Shown one piece after another: positions 1 through 8,600 of a DNA stretch of 36,089 nt (position 1 is the stretch's first letter; every line of letters starts with the position of its first letter). The notes below the pieces were generated by a model that ran no database searches, was not told the DNA's origin, and worked only from the letters and a program-made list of their open reading frames with translations. The DNA comes from Akkermansiaceae bacterium (GTDB lineage: Bacteria > Verrucomicrobiota > Verrucomicrobiia > Verrucomicrobiales > Akkermansiaceae). The DNA is taken from assembly GCA_903908495.1 (NCBI GenBank), contig CAIVSK010000368.1:1-36089 (forward strand), in the 5' to 3' direction. A program made the position numbers and the translations under genes.

Positions 1-1627
1 AGCCGTAGTTGTAGTAGCCGGTCGGGGAGTCGAGAAATTCTCCGTGGAAGAGGAAGTCCCAGTTCTCCGCGGTGGTGGCGGCGCTGAAGTCAGGGTTCAT
101 AAATGACACCTGGCCGAAGGGCGAGTATTCGAATCGCCGGATGATGCCGCCGTACTCGTCACAGATGGCGACAGGGTCCATCGCATCGTAGAGTGCGTAG
201 CGTTTCTCGACGAGGATTTCTCCCTCATAGCGTTCGCGCTTGACGAGATCCCAACGGCTGTGCAGGCCCCAAAGGTGGCGTCGCTCCGGGCCGGTGTCTG
301 AGTTCATGTATTGCTCGACCGCCCGCCAAGCGGTGTTGTAGTAGTAGTGGGTGGTGTCGGTGCCGTCGTTCGAGGTGATGCGGCGGGTCAGGCCGTCGTA
401 GGCATTGGTCTGGACAACCGTGGAGCCGTCCTTGACCTCGACGAGGCGGTTCCAGGCGTCCCACTTGAGGTCGTACCGCGTGTCCCAGTTACCCGGGGCA
501 ATGTCGGAGATCTGGTTACCGACCTTGTCGTAGGCTGGCTGGACCACTCCGGCGGGGTTGGTGACCGAGGTGATTTCGTTGGCGCGGTTGTGGCTGCGGG
601 ACTGGCTGAGATTGGAGTCGTCCTCGTTGTCGTAATGGTTCCAATTTCCGATCGAGTCGTAGCACCAGTCCTCGTTCTGCTGGCGGTTGTCGATGCCGGT
701 ATAGTCCGGCGCGGTTCCGGTCAGGTTGCCGAGCTGGCGCTGGACGACCTGATAGAGCCCGTCATACCAGTAGAAGTTGTCATGGCGGCCCGCCTCGGCA
801 CCGCCGCTGTTATGGGCGAGCTGGTTGCGGCGCCACTGCCGGTTCGATGCCCGGTTGTAGCCGTATGTAACGTTTTCAATCACGGCGGTTCCTTGCTCCC
901 ATAGAACCTCGACCACCCTGCCGAAGTTGTCAAGGCCACTGTATTTGTCGCTGGCGGTGCCGGTCCCGGTCTCGTAGGTCATTTCAACCGGATCGGTCGC
1001 GATGGCGGTGTAGGAGGTGCCGACCACGCGGCCTAGCCCGAGGTAGCGGTAGGAAACCTCATCGGTGACGCCGAGTGCGAGGACATCCGGCCGGCTGAGT
1101 TTGTCGGCCTCTGTGCCGGTGTATTTGACCTTGGTGGAAACCCCGGACGGGTAGATCATGCCGGTGCTGCGCAGGGTGTTGTTGCCGCCGGATTCGTAAC
1201 TGTAGCCGACTTTCAGAGTGTCACCGTCGACAGCCCCGTCATGTTCCTGCCGGTCAGCACAGAACTGCCCGAAGCTGTTGTACCCGAAACTGACTTCATT
1301 GAGCGGGGTCTCCGCCTCCGGCGTGGCGTAGCTGCCCACCTTGGATAACCGCATGTGGTTGTCGTAGTGGTAAGTTATTTTCTGGACCGTGCTGTCGATC
1401 CCGGTGCCTAAGGTTCCGACCACGTCAGTGGGCACGCGCGCCGTCGCATCAGTCCCCTTGCTGATCGCCACCCCGGACCTCCTACCCGTGCCGTCATAGG
1501 TGAGGGCCGTACCGTGGCAGGCGCTCGGGCCACTGGCCAGCGCGATGAATTTTTCGCCGTTGCCGATGCCGGATGCCGCGACAGGGACCGGGACACTGCT
1601 GTTTGCTGTGTCGCCATTGCCTAGCAA
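1..1627 (-). CDS. RHS/YD-repeat protein, C-terminal part, runs off left edge
   Basis: The minus-strand frame is open from the TGA at 1628-1630 to the left edge, about 542 codons. It carries many YD-type repeats (blocks such as RYDLKWDAWNRLVEVKDG and YDKVGNQISD) and ends in an RHS-associated core: RRFEYSPFGQ near 130-160, then GEFLDSPTGYYNYG at the edge. A block reading ETPLNEVSFGYNSFGQ near 1265-1310 is like those in large RHS/YD proteins. RHS proteins are usually large secreted or surface proteins whose beta-cocoon shell encloses a variable C-terminal toxin or effector; that tip would lie left of the window. There is no convincing start: the first in-frame ATG is inside the repeats (near 1350), and the frame begins at a stop. 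The 5' part seems to continue in another frame (1628-2040). This is either a frameshifted pseudogene or an assembly indel. The family call is secure; intactness is not. Confidence 0.85.
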   Translation of the reverse strand, partial: MLGNGDTANSSVPVPVAASGIGNGEKFIALASGPSACHGTALTYDGTGRRSGVAISKGTDATARVPTDVVGTLGTGIDSTVQKITYHYDNHMRLSKVGSYATPEAETPLNEVSFGYNSFGQFCADRQEHDGAVDGDTLKVGYSYESGGNNTLRSTGMIYPSGVSTKVKYTGTEADKLSRPDVLALGVTDEVSYRYLGLGRVVGTSYTAIATDPVEMTYETGTGTASDKYSGLDNFGRVVEVLWEQGTAVIENVTYGYNRASNRQWRRNQLAHNSGGAEAGRHDNFYWYDGLYQVVQRQLGNLTGTAPDYTGIDNRQQNEDWCYDSIGNWNHYDNEDDSNLSQSRSHNRANEITSVTNPAGVVQPAYDKVGNQISDIAPGNWDTRYDLKWDAWNRLVEVKDGSTVVQTNAYDGLTRRITSNDGTDTTHYYYNTAWRAVEQYMNSDTGPERRHLWGLHSRWDLVKRERYEGEILVEKRYALYDAMDPVAICDEYGGIIRRFEYSPFGQVSFMNPDFSAATTAENWDFLFHGEFLDSPTGYYNYG

Positions 1628-2040
1628 TCAATACTGCCTGAAACCCCAACTGGCCATGCTGCCGTGGGAGCAAAGCCAGACTGTGGGCGTTGGCGGCCTG
1701 GAGCGCGATCACCGTCTTGCCGACGGGGGAATCGAGATCCACCGCCACCCTGCTTTCCTTCTCCAGCAACAACAAATCCCCGTCAGGGTCCGTTCTCACA
1801 CAGACACGGGCTTGCCAAATTTGAGGGCACCGAGGTGCCGGGCGATTACAATGGATTTCTTGAAAGCCGCGAAGTCCGGGCAGCATCGCACACGCGGGGG
1901 AGGCGGCGGAAAAAGTCGGTTCATTCCGGTCTAGCATTTTTGTTGGCACCCTCACACCGGCAATCCACCACAGCTCTATGGGAAATTCCAAAAACTTTGG
2001 TTAGGGACACGCTTTAGGACACAGTTAGGAAATCTAATAT
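1628..2040 (-). pseudogene. Disrupted 5' part of the RHS gene
   Basis: Upstream of the RHS frame, the adjacent minus-strand frame reads as plausible coding sequence (TDPDGDLLLLEKESRVAVDL, then VGKTVIALQAANAHSLALL) down to about 1625. A one-base shift there would join it to NGDTANSSVPVPVAASG in the RHS frame. Further upstream another stretch (DFAAFKKSIVIARHLGALKF, about 1805-1880) looks coding in the third frame and stops at a TGA near 1797. This suggests two or more frameshifts rather than one. No signal peptide or ribosome-binding site was identified. The joined reading is inference; the stops are seen directly. From 1980 to 2100 the sequence is AT-richer and shows no gene. Confidence 0.4.
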
Positions 2041-2100
2041 CATCAACATATTGACAACTAATGACTTACAGACATACGGCATGGAACCGGAGGCGCGCAG

Positions 2101-3006
2101 CTACGGGCGGGCGGCCCTTGGTGGGGTGTCCTTGCCCATGAGCTTGGCGATCATGGCGGCATCGATGTTGAAGGTGCCGGTGTCGAACGCCTTGGGCACC
2201 TGGTTTTCCAGGATTTGGTACTCGAAGGCCTTGATCGGTTTGACGTCCTTGACCTGGGAGAGCAAGTAGACACGGATCGTCAGCGCCTCGGAACCGGTGC
2301 CGCCGGGCAGTTTGCTGATGGCATATTGGACTTCGTTGGGGCCATCGACGGCACCGCCGATGACGATTTCGGCCTCCTTCGAATTGGCGAAGCGGTGGCG
2401 GCTGAACTTGTTGACCTGCACCTTGACCTCGCGGCCCGGGCTGAACACGTAGACCTTGGCAATGTATTTGGCCATCGGCGCCTCCAGCGGGGTCGGCGGG
2501 ATCTTGCCGGACGGCTGGGCTTCCGGGGCTTCTTTCAGGTATTTGAGCTCGCCGGCCGCCAACTCGCGGCGAACCTCCGGCAGCGCCTCCAGATTGACAA
2601 AATCCGCCCGGTCGTAGCGCCACTCACCGCCCTCGCTGACGAAGGCGAGCACCAGCAGGTTCTGGGTTGGGGTGCCGCCCACCCCAAAGTCGATCTTGCC
2701 GAAATACGCCGCGGTGGCGGTGGGGCCGTTTTGTTTGGCCTCGAGGAAGGTCAACCCCTTGAGTGCGGGCGGCGGTGCCGGCAGCTTGAAAATGGCGGCT
2801 GGGAAGGGCAGCTTTTCCGAAACGATGAGATTGCGCACCTCAGCGCGGCGGTGGGTGGCGGTCACCCGCTGCCAGGCATCGGCGTCTTGGTGGATAATGG
2901 CGTCACGCCAAGCGTTGTAGGTCTTCTCCAACGCCGGGCGCAAGGTGACCTGCGAGGCGGCCAACGTCGTCAAAAGGGCGCTGAGCGAAAGAATATGGAG
3001 CTTCAT
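2101..3006 (-). CDS. Secreted protein of unknown function
   Basis: A 301-aa product from the ATG at 3006; an in-frame ATG at 3018 would add MVSP ahead of the signal peptide. The N-terminus (MKLHILSLSALLTTLAAS) is a signal peptide of positive, hydrophobic and small-residue parts, so the protein is exported. Residues about 20-140 form a mixed alpha/beta region (AWRDAIIHQDADAWQRVT) that recalls small NTF2/SnoaL-like folds, but this is only a resemblance. Residues about 175-290 are beta-rich. No catalytic motif was recognised. The gene is divergent from the hydrolase at 3091, with 84 bp between the starts, so the two may share a promoter region. I do not recognise the family and assign no function. 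Confidence 0.75.
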   Translation of the reverse strand: MKLHILSLSALLTTLAASQVTLRPALEKTYNAWRDAIIHQDADAWQRVTATHRRAEVRNLIVSEKLPFPAAIFKLPAPPPALKGLTFLEAKQNGPTATAAYFGKIDFGVGGTPTQNLLVLAFVSEGGEWRYDRADFVNLEALPEVRRELAAGELKYLKEAPEAQPSGKIPPTPLEAPMAKYIAKVYVFSPGREVKVQVNKFSRHRFANSKEAEIVIGGAVDGPNEVQYAISKLPGGTGSEALTIRVYLLSQVKDVKPIKAFEYQILENQVPKAFDTGTFNIDAAMIAKLMGKDTPPRAARP

Positions 3007-3090
3007 CGGCGAAACCATTGGACAAAACCCCGGTTTTCACAACAAACAAATGGTGTGCGAGCCGATCGCACCGTCAAATACTTCCAGCCC

Positions 3091-3945
3091 ATGAGTCGAA
3101 TTCTACCAAATGTGCCGCCGCTGGGCGAGGCCCGCGACCGCAAGATGCTTGAAGAGGCATCGTCCTACGTCTACCGCCAGACGCCGCAAGGCGAGGTGTT
3201 GGCGCACCTGTTCTGGCCCAAAAAGATCTCGGTGGCACCACGCCCGGCAGTGGTTTTTTTCCATGGCGGGCTGTGGGATGCGCCGATGCACACCCAGTTT
3301 GTCCCGCATTGCCTGCACTTCGCCGCGCGCGGTGCCGTGGCGGTGGCCGCCGAGACCCGGATTTTTTCCAAACATGGCAGTGGAGCGCTGGAAGCCATTG
3401 AGGACGCCCGCGAATTGATTCGCTGGTTGCGCCAACACGCCGAAACCTTCAATCTCGACCCCGCCCGCATCAGCGTCGGCGGCGCGGCGGGCGGGGCCTT
3501 GCTGGCGCTGCTCACGGCGATGCCCAAGGCCAAGCAGATGCCGCCGGTGGATGGTTTTGAGTGTCGGCCGCAGGCGCTGTTGCTGTTCAGTGCGATTGTC
3601 AACACCACGCCAAAAGGCCAGGGCTCGGAGCGCTTTCCTGATGCCAAAGCGGCCACCCGCAACAGTCCCACCTCGCTGATCCGCACGAAATTGCCGCCGA
3701 TGATTTTCTTTCACGGCACCTCCGACCGCATCGCGCCCTTGGCCGAGGTCAAACGCTTTCGCAGCCGCCTGCGCTGGCGGCGCAACGCCTGCGAACTGGT
3801 GGAGTACCAGCGGGCCGAACACAGCTTCTTCAATTTCAACGTCAACCAGCTCGACTTCGACCTGACGCTAGCCGCCGCCGACGCGTTCCTGGTGAAGCAC
3901 GGCCTGCTGGAGCCCGCCGCCGCCAGCGACGGGGCAGACAGCTAG
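3091..3945 (+). CDS. Alpha/beta-hydrolase fold protein, nucleophile Ser replaced by Ala
   Basis: A 284-aa protein of the esterase/lipase type (Abhydrolase_3/BD-FAE-like). The oxyanion motif HGG is at residues 58-60. The acid Asp is D212 (in HGTSDRIAPL) and the catalytic His is H244 (in RAEHSFF). The nucleophile elbow, normally G-x-S-x-G with the next residue often Gly, reads GGAAGG at 130-135, so the serine position is Ala132 (codon GCG at 3484-3486). With no serine at the elbow, ordinary esterase chemistry is not expected, so it may be inactive, bind ligands, or use another residue. There is no signal peptide, which points to the cytoplasm. The start is the ATG at 3091, directly before SRILPNVPPL; upstream in-frame sequence lies antisense to the neighbouring gene and was discarded. 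The gene is convergent with metG. Confidence 0.85.
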   Translation: MSRILPNVPPLGEARDRKMLEEASSYVYRQTPQGEVLAHLFWPKKISVAPRPAVVFFHGGLWDAPMHTQFVPHCLHFAARGAVAVAAETRIFSKHGSGALEAIEDARELIRWLRQHAETFNLDPARISVGGAAGGALLALLTAMPKAKQMPPVDGFECRPQALLLFSAIVNTTPKGQGSERFPDAKAATRNSPTSLIRTKLPPMIFFHGTSDRIAPLAEVKRFRSRLRWRRNACELVEYQRAEHSFFNFNVNQLDFDLTLAAADAFLVKHGLLEPAAASDGADS

Positions 3946-3957
3946 GCTCAAGCGACC

Positions 3958-4030
3958 TGCCCAAGACTGTTGCCTTAGGCGATGCAGAAACGAAACTGGG
4001 AGAGGCGGCGGGCAGGATGCCCAAGACTGT
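3958..4030. repeat. 13-bp direct repeat between convergent genes
   Basis: The string tgcccaagactgt occurs at 3958-3970 and again at 4018-4030, exactly 60 bp apart, in the space between the hydrolase and the 3' end of metG. There is no clear coding function. It may be a duplication relic. Confidence 0.5.
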
Positions 4031-4056
4031 CAGTTCAGAAGGAGGCTGTCGGGAGC

Positions 4057-5640
4057 CTACTCTTGGGCGGGTTCCCCGACGACGATGCGCGGAAACACCG
4101 GCTTGGGCTTGCCGATGGTGTGGCCGTCGGGCAGCAGCCCCCAGCGCAGGCCGGCGAGCTTGATGCTGGTTAAGGACGGCAGATTGAGCTGGGCGGCGAG
4201 TTTGGCGGCGGCATCCGGCAGGATCGGGGAGAGCAGCACCGCGGCATGGGCGACGCTTTCGGCGAGGTGATAGAGCACGCTGGCGAGGCGCTCGTGGTTG
4301 GCCGGATCCTTGTTGAGCTCCCACGGCTTCATCCGCTCGGCATAGCCGTTGCAATGCACGACGTGGCGGCTGATGGCTTCGAGCCCGCGCGAGACATCGC
4401 ACTCGTCCATCGCAGCCTGATAGGCGGCGGTCGAATCCGCTAGAGACGCCTGCAGCGCCTGCTCGTCGGGGGTGGAGGCGGCACCGTGCTGGAGGATGCC
4501 CGCGGTGAAGCGCTGGCTCATGTTGAGGGCGCGGTTGCAGAGGTTGCCCAGTTCGTTGGCCAACTCGGTGTTGAAGAGCATGATGAGCCGGTCCGGATCA
4601 AAGTCGGAGTCCTTGCCGGTGATGATGTCGCGCACCAGATAGTAGCGGACGGCATCGACGCCGAACTTGTCGGCGAGTTCGTTAGGATCGACGATGTTGC
4701 CGGTGGACTTGGAGAGTTTGTCGCCGCCCTTGCTGTTCCAGAAGCCGTGGACGAGGAGGCGGGGGATTTGGGCATCGGTGAAGCCCATGGCATGGAGCAT
4801 GCAAAGCCAGTAGATGCCGTGAGCGGGCACCAGAATGTCCTTGCCGATCAGATGGGTGCTGCGGCTGCCTCCGACGTTCCAGAGTTTGGCGAAATCCGGC
4901 AGGCCGGCGTCTGCGGCGGCGTGGTAACCGGCGAATGAGATATAGTTGATGAGCGCGTCGAACCAGACGTAAGTGACGAAGTTGGCGTCGAAGGGCAGCT
5001 CGATACCCCAGCGCAGGCGCTCCTTGGGGCGGGAGATGCACAAGTCGGTATCGCCGGAGCGCTCCAGGGCGTTGAGCAGCTCGGTTTTGCGAAAGGCCGG
5101 GGTGATGACGTCCGGGTGGCTCTCGATGAATTGCTTGAGCCACGCGGTGTGATCGCTGAGTTTGAAATACCAATTCTCTTCCTCGACAATGTTGACCTCG
5201 CCCCACTGCGGGCCGAAATTGCCGCTTTCATCGCGGTCGCGGTCCTGGAGGAATTGCTCCTGGCGGACCGAATATGGAGCAGAATGGGATTTTTTGTAGA
5301 GCTGGCCGCTTTGCTGGAGATCGCTGAGAATCCCCTGAACACACGCCTTGTGGCGCGGATCGGTGGTTTCCGCCCAGCCGTCGTAATGGACGCCGAGCTT
5401 TTCCCACAGGTTGAGGAATTTCTTGGTGGTGCGTTTGACAAAGGTGGCGGGATGAACCCCTTCCTTTTCCGCGGTTTGCTGGACTTTCTGACCGTGCTGG
5501 TCCACCCCTGTTAGAAAATACGCCTCCTCGCCGCGCAGCCGGCGGTAGCGGATGATCACATCGGCGAGCACCTTCTCATAGGCGTGGCCGATGTGTGGCG
5601 CGCCGTTGGTGTAGTCGATGGCGGTGGTGAGGTAGAACAC
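4057..5640 (-). CDS. metG: Methionyl-tRNA synthetase
   Basis: A class I aminoacyl-tRNA synthetase, 527 aa, that charges tRNA-Met with methionine in the cytoplasm. The HIGH motif is PHIGHAYEK (H16-H19), the KMSKS motif is KLSKS (308-312), and YVWFDALINYISF is the family's conserved core region. The connective insert (about 120-160) reads YSVRQEQF and lacks the paired cysteines of zinc-binding forms. The protein ends after the anticodon-binding helical bundle, without the C-terminal tRNA-binding (EMAP-like) domain found in longer versions. The first codon is GTG at 5640, just before FYLTTAIDY where the family normally begins; no in-frame ATG is suitably placed. No clear Shine-Dalgarno is present. 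The gene lies downstream of the PpiD-like gene on the same strand with a 189-bp gap holding repeats. Confidence 0.97.
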   Translation of the reverse strand: MFYLTTAIDYTNGAPHIGHAYEKVLADVIIRYRRLRGEEAYFLTGVDQHGQKVQQTAEKEGVHPATFVKRTTKKFLNLWEKLGVHYDGWAETTDPRHKACVQGILSDLQQSGQLYKKSHSAPYSVRQEQFLQDRDRDESGNFGPQWGEVNIVEEENWYFKLSDHTAWLKQFIESHPDVITPAFRKTELLNALERSGDTDLCISRPKERLRWGIELPFDANFVTYVWFDALINYISFAGYHAAADAGLPDFAKLWNVGGSRSTHLIGKDILVPAHGIYWLCMLHAMGFTDAQIPRLLVHGFWNSKGGDKLSKSTGNIVDPNELADKFGVDAVRYYLVRDIITGKDSDFDPDRLIMLFNTELANELGNLCNRALNMSQRFTAGILQHGAASTPDEQALQASLADSTAAYQAAMDECDVSRGLEAISRHVVHCNGYAERMKPWELNKDPANHERLASVLYHLAESVAHAAVLLSPILPDAAAKLAAQLNLPSLTSIKLAGLRWGLLPDGHTIGKPKPVFPRIVVGEPAQE

Positions 5641-5672
5641 GGGGGGCGGGAGGTTAAAGAAGAAGAGGATTA

Positions 5673-5696
5673 ACGCAGAGACGCAGAGACGCTGAG
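5673..5696. repeat. Three tandem 8-bp units, acgcagag
   Basis: The units are acgcagag at 5673-5680, acgcagag at 5681-5688 and acgctgag at 5689-5696, directly upstream of metG. Tandem arrays of this word occur between genes in many bacteria. Function is unknown. Confidence 0.7.
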
Positions 5697-5702
5697 TTGG
5701 AT

Positions 5703-5724
5703 TGTAGCGGCGGTCTGTGACCGT
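5703..5724. repeat. Dispersed repeat, copy 1 (tgtagcggcggtctgtgacc)
   Basis: This 20-mer (5703-5722) matches 12670-12689 with one mismatch. Its core, CGGTC-TGT-GACCG, is a small palindrome. The copies lie between genes or, at 12670, overlap a stop codon. It looks like a REP-type element. Confidence 0.5.
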
Positions 5725-5829
5725 CGCAGCCGAGTGGAGACGAGGGGACGGGAGACGGGAGACAGAAGAAAAGAATGAGCGGAGCTATCTCTTGTCTTCT
5801 GTCTTGGAGCGCAGCGGTCTTCTGTCTTG

Positions 5830-7506
5830 TCAGCGCTTCTTATACAACTGTTCGACCTTGGCGTCCTCGACGCGTGAGGCCATCCAGGAGTCGAAGACGA
5901 GCATTTCGTTTTGGGAGGCGGCAGAGGCCACCGCGGCATCGATGCTGGCGGCGCTGTTAGGATCCTTGACCACCTCGCGTTTGACGACGTGGAGGATGAA
6001 GACACGGTCGGACTCGATGATGACGTCGGCGATGGCACCCGGATCAACGTCGGAGGCGGCCTGGAACAGGTTTTGCGGCTCGGTGGCACCGTCGGGCTTG
6101 TAGGTGCTGGTGACGGCGGTGACGGACTTGATGCCGGTGAGTTCCGCTTCCTTGGCGGCATCGGCAAACGATTTACCGGCGGCGATGGCCGCTTTGATCT
6201 TGGTGATGGCGGCCTCGGCGGCGGCTTTGAGGTCGGCGGCGGCCTTGTCGGCGATGAACTTGGCGCGGACTTCGGCACGGGCCTCGCCGTAGGTTTTCTC
6301 ACGGGCCTTTTCCTCGCCGTCGAGGCGGGCGATGAGCCATTGGTTGTCGGCGACGGCGATGGGCTGGTGGAATTTGGAGATGGGGTCGGAAGTTTCGCGG
6401 ATGTGGAAGAGTTCATCGACAGCCTGGCCGCCGCGACTGGAGGCGCGCACCTTGATGGCCAGATCGGCCGGGGCGTCACCCAGGGCGAAAAAATCGGTGG
6501 TTTTGATTTCCCAGGCGTTTTTCTTGGCCAACTCTTCGAAGCCGGCTCCTTTGTCGTCTTCGAGTTGGTCGGTGAAATCAGACACCAGCTTGTCGGTTTC
6601 GATTTGTTTGGCGCGGCGTTCCTCGGCGAGGGCGGCCGCCTTGAGTGCCTTGGCCTCATCCTTTTTCTTCTTGGCGGCGGCTTTGGCCTCGTCGGTGGCG
6701 GCGGCTTCGGCGATGGATTCCGGGGCATCGGGCTCGGCTTTTGCCTCGGCGGGCACTTCCGGGGTCACCAGAATATAGGAGAACTTGCGCCGCGGGGTGG
6801 TCTGATAGGCGTCCTTGATCGGCTCCCAAAATGCTTTGATTTCGGCTTCGCTCGGCTCGATTTTATCCTCGAACGGGCCGAGGGGCAGGCAGGCGAGGTC
6901 TGCGCTGATCTGTTGCTTGGAGAGGGCCAGGGTCTTGGCGGCGGCATCGCGGTCGGCGCCCAAGCCGGCGCTGAGCAGAGTCTTGAGCTTGCGCGAGGCG
7001 AGGATATCGGCGGCAAAATCCAGCAAGTCGTTTTCGGTCAAACCGAGGCGGCCGATGCTCTTATCGATGAAGGCGCGGTATTTTTTCTCATCAAACGCCT
7101 TATCGGCACCGGCGAAGGAATGCATCGAGCGGACATAGGCGGAGACTTCCTCGGCGCCCGGAAAGATGCCGAACTGTTCCTTGGCCTCGTGCAGCAAGAG
7201 GCGGCTGACGAAAAACTTCTCGGCCAGATCGTTCTCGGAGGTGGCGCCCTTGGAAAGCTCGATGACAAACTGATAGGGAGTGTAGTCGCCGGCCCCCATG
7301 ATCATCTGGGCGAGACTCACCGGGCCGCTACCCAGCTTGCTGAATTCCTTGTCGCTGTAGGACCGGCCGGCGACCCGGAGGATCGAGGTGCCGCCGCCAG
7401 CCGAGTTTCTGCGGCCTCTGGAAAAGTCGCCGAAAACGAATGCCGCGGCGACCAGCACCAACCCGAAGACCAGCAGGCCCTTGTATCTGTGAAGTTTTTC
7501 GATCAT
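5830..7506 (-). CDS. PpiD/SurA-like periplasmic peptidyl-prolyl isomerase or chaperone
   Basis: A 558-aa protein from the ATG at 7506 (MIEKLHRYKGLLVFGLVLVAAAFVFGD); an upstream in-frame ATG would put eight residues before the anchor. The single N-terminal transmembrane helix at about 9-26 is followed by a long periplasmic part, as in PpiD, which anchors a SurA-type helical module in the inner membrane and helps fold outer-membrane proteins. Residues about 30-200 match the SurA_N-type helical region (KAFDEKKYRAFIDKS). About 275-315 is a Lys/Ala/Glu-rich coiled segment (AAAKKKKDEAKALKAAALAE). The section ELFHIRETSDPISKFHQPIAV, about 375-405, is where the parvulin domain lies. C-terminal helices follow. 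PpiD of E. coli is about 620 aa. Family placement is good; isomerase activity is not proven. It is divergent from the WXG locus. Confidence 0.85.
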   Translation of the reverse strand: MIEKLHRYKGLLVFGLVLVAAAFVFGDFSRGRRNSAGGGTSILRVAGRSYSDKEFSKLGSGPVSLAQMIMGAGDYTPYQFVIELSKGATSENDLAEKFFVSRLLLHEAKEQFGIFPGAEEVSAYVRSMHSFAGADKAFDEKKYRAFIDKSIGRLGLTENDLLDFAADILASRKLKTLLSAGLGADRDAAAKTLALSKQQISADLACLPLGPFEDKIEPSEAEIKAFWEPIKDAYQTTPRRKFSYILVTPEVPAEAKAEPDAPESIAEAAATDEAKAAAKKKKDEAKALKAAALAEERRAKQIETDKLVSDFTDQLEDDKGAGFEELAKKNAWEIKTTDFFALGDAPADLAIKVRASSRGGQAVDELFHIRETSDPISKFHQPIAVADNQWLIARLDGEEKAREKTYGEARAEVRAKFIADKAAADLKAAAEAAITKIKAAIAAGKSFADAAKEAELTGIKSVTAVTSTYKPDGATEPQNLFQAASDVDPGAIADVIIESDRVFILHVVKREVVKDPNSAASIDAAVASAASQNEMLVFDSWMASRVEDAKVEQLYKKR

Positions 7507-7761
7507 GCAATGGGGGCCTGTCGTTACCACAGGCGCGGTGAGTTAAGAGCGGCACGGGCCGCGCGGCAATCGTATTTTTTCCGTCAGGCAAGATTGCTTG
7601 CAGGGTTGGCGACGGGGCAGCCTCGGCCTGCGGGTCAGCAAGCTCGTTGCGCCCAGCACGCCGGAGGGTTCCGGGAATGGCGCTGAACAAGATTGGAATT
7701 GGCAGCGCGGCGCAAACCCGCTCTAATTCCGCCGCAAGGACAATCCATCCCCTACCCCGCC

Positions 7762-8034
7762 ATGGCCCAAGCCGTCATCGATCCCGAACAAGTCCGCCGC
7801 TTTGCCGCCGAGCTGAAACGTTTCAACGGCGACCTGCGCGAGCGCACCGCCTCACTCATGGCCCGATTCACCGCCTTGGGCGACACCTGGCAGGATCAGG
7901 AACAGGAAAAATTTTCCGCTGAATTCGTCCAACTGATGAAGACGCTCAAAGCCTTCCTCGATCTCTCCGAGCGCCACACGCCCTATTTGCTGCGCAAGGC
8001 CGACCGCATCCAACAATACCTCGACCAGCGCTAG
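7762..8034 (+). CDS. WXG100-like small helical protein (copy 1)
   Basis: A 90-aa, almost wholly helical protein of WXG100 size (about 100 aa). A predicted hairpin turn carries W43-Q44-D45 with an aromatic eight residues after the Trp (F51), like the W-x-G...F signature of ESAT-6/EsxA proteins, with Asp in place of Gly. WXG100 proteins are small helix-turn-helix dimers secreted by, and part of, type VII systems. It begins MAQAVIDPEQVRRFAAEL. The ATG at 7762 gives the usual N-terminal length; an in-frame ATG at 7693 would add a Pro-rich non-helical stretch. It is the first gene of a four-gene run ending in an EssC-type ATPase, which supports the call. Not seen: a C-terminal YxxxD/E export signal (the end reads RIQQYLDQR). 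Confidence 0.75.
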   Translation: MAQAVIDPEQVRRFAAELKRFNGDLRERTASLMARFTALGDTWQDQEQEKFSAEFVQLMKTLKAFLDLSERHTPYLLRKADRIQQYLDQR

Positions 8035-8060
8035 CAGCGCGTCCTGCCCCCTCCCCCGCG

Positions 8061-8600
8061 ATGTCCAACCAAGCCAGGATTTCCTCGATCGATGCGCTTG
8101 AAGCCTTTCGCGCCGAGCTGATTCACTATATCGAAAAAGCCCGCGTCGCCCTCGAAGACATGACCGGCGAAGCCCGCCGCACCCGCACTTGGCTCGACGT
8201 CGACCGCAGCCAGCATTGGGCTGGCCAGCTCAAGCGGCTCACCAAGCTGCTGCATCAGGCGGAGGAGGAGCTCTACAGCGCCAATCTGAGCAACCCGCTC
8301 GCCGCCAACGCCCTGCAAAAAATGGCGGTGGTCAGGGTGCGCCGCAAACTCGATGAGGCCGAGGCGAAAATGCGCGTCATCAAACATTGGCGGCAAATTT
8401 ACGACAACCGCACCAGCCCGCTGCTGCGCCAACTCGAACCGATGTTCTTCCGCGTCGGCCAGCAATTGCCCAAGGCCGTCCACTCCCTCGGCGAAACCAT
8501 CAAAACCCTCCAGGCCTACGCCGAGACCCACCGCCCGGCCCAACGCCAGGCCGCGCCGCCGCCCGGCCCCGAGTCCACCTCACCCGAATCCGCACCATGA
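8061..8600 (+). CDS. Helical protein of the type VII-like locus, function unknown
   Basis: A 179-aa protein, strongly helical for residues 10-155 with heptad-like stretches (KLLHQAEEELYSANL, VRRKLDEAEAKMRVIKHW), then a Pro-rich disordered tail (QAAPPPGPESTSPES). No signal peptide or membrane segment. It starts 26 bp after the first WXG-like gene and its stop overlaps the next start by 4 bp (ATGA at 8597-8600), so the genes are almost certainly co-translated. W44 lies in a WLDVDRSQHW segment. A role as a partner, chaperone or scaffold for the WXG proteins is inference from position. I do not recognise a named family. Confidence 0.8.
   Translation: MSNQARISSIDALEAFRAELIHYIEKARVALEDMTGEARRTRTWLDVDRSQHWAGQLKRLTKLLHQAEEELYSANLSNPLAANALQKMAVVRVRRKLDEAEAKMRVIKHWRQIYDNRTSPLLRQLEPMFFRVGQQLPKAVHSLGETIKTLQAYAETHRPAQRQAAPPPGPESTSPESAP

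Noticed and set aside
5911-7686. Long open frame on the plus strand (591 codons)
   Set aside because: It lies antisense to the PpiD-like gene and has Gly/Asp/Val-rich composition typical of the complement of GC-rich coding DNA.
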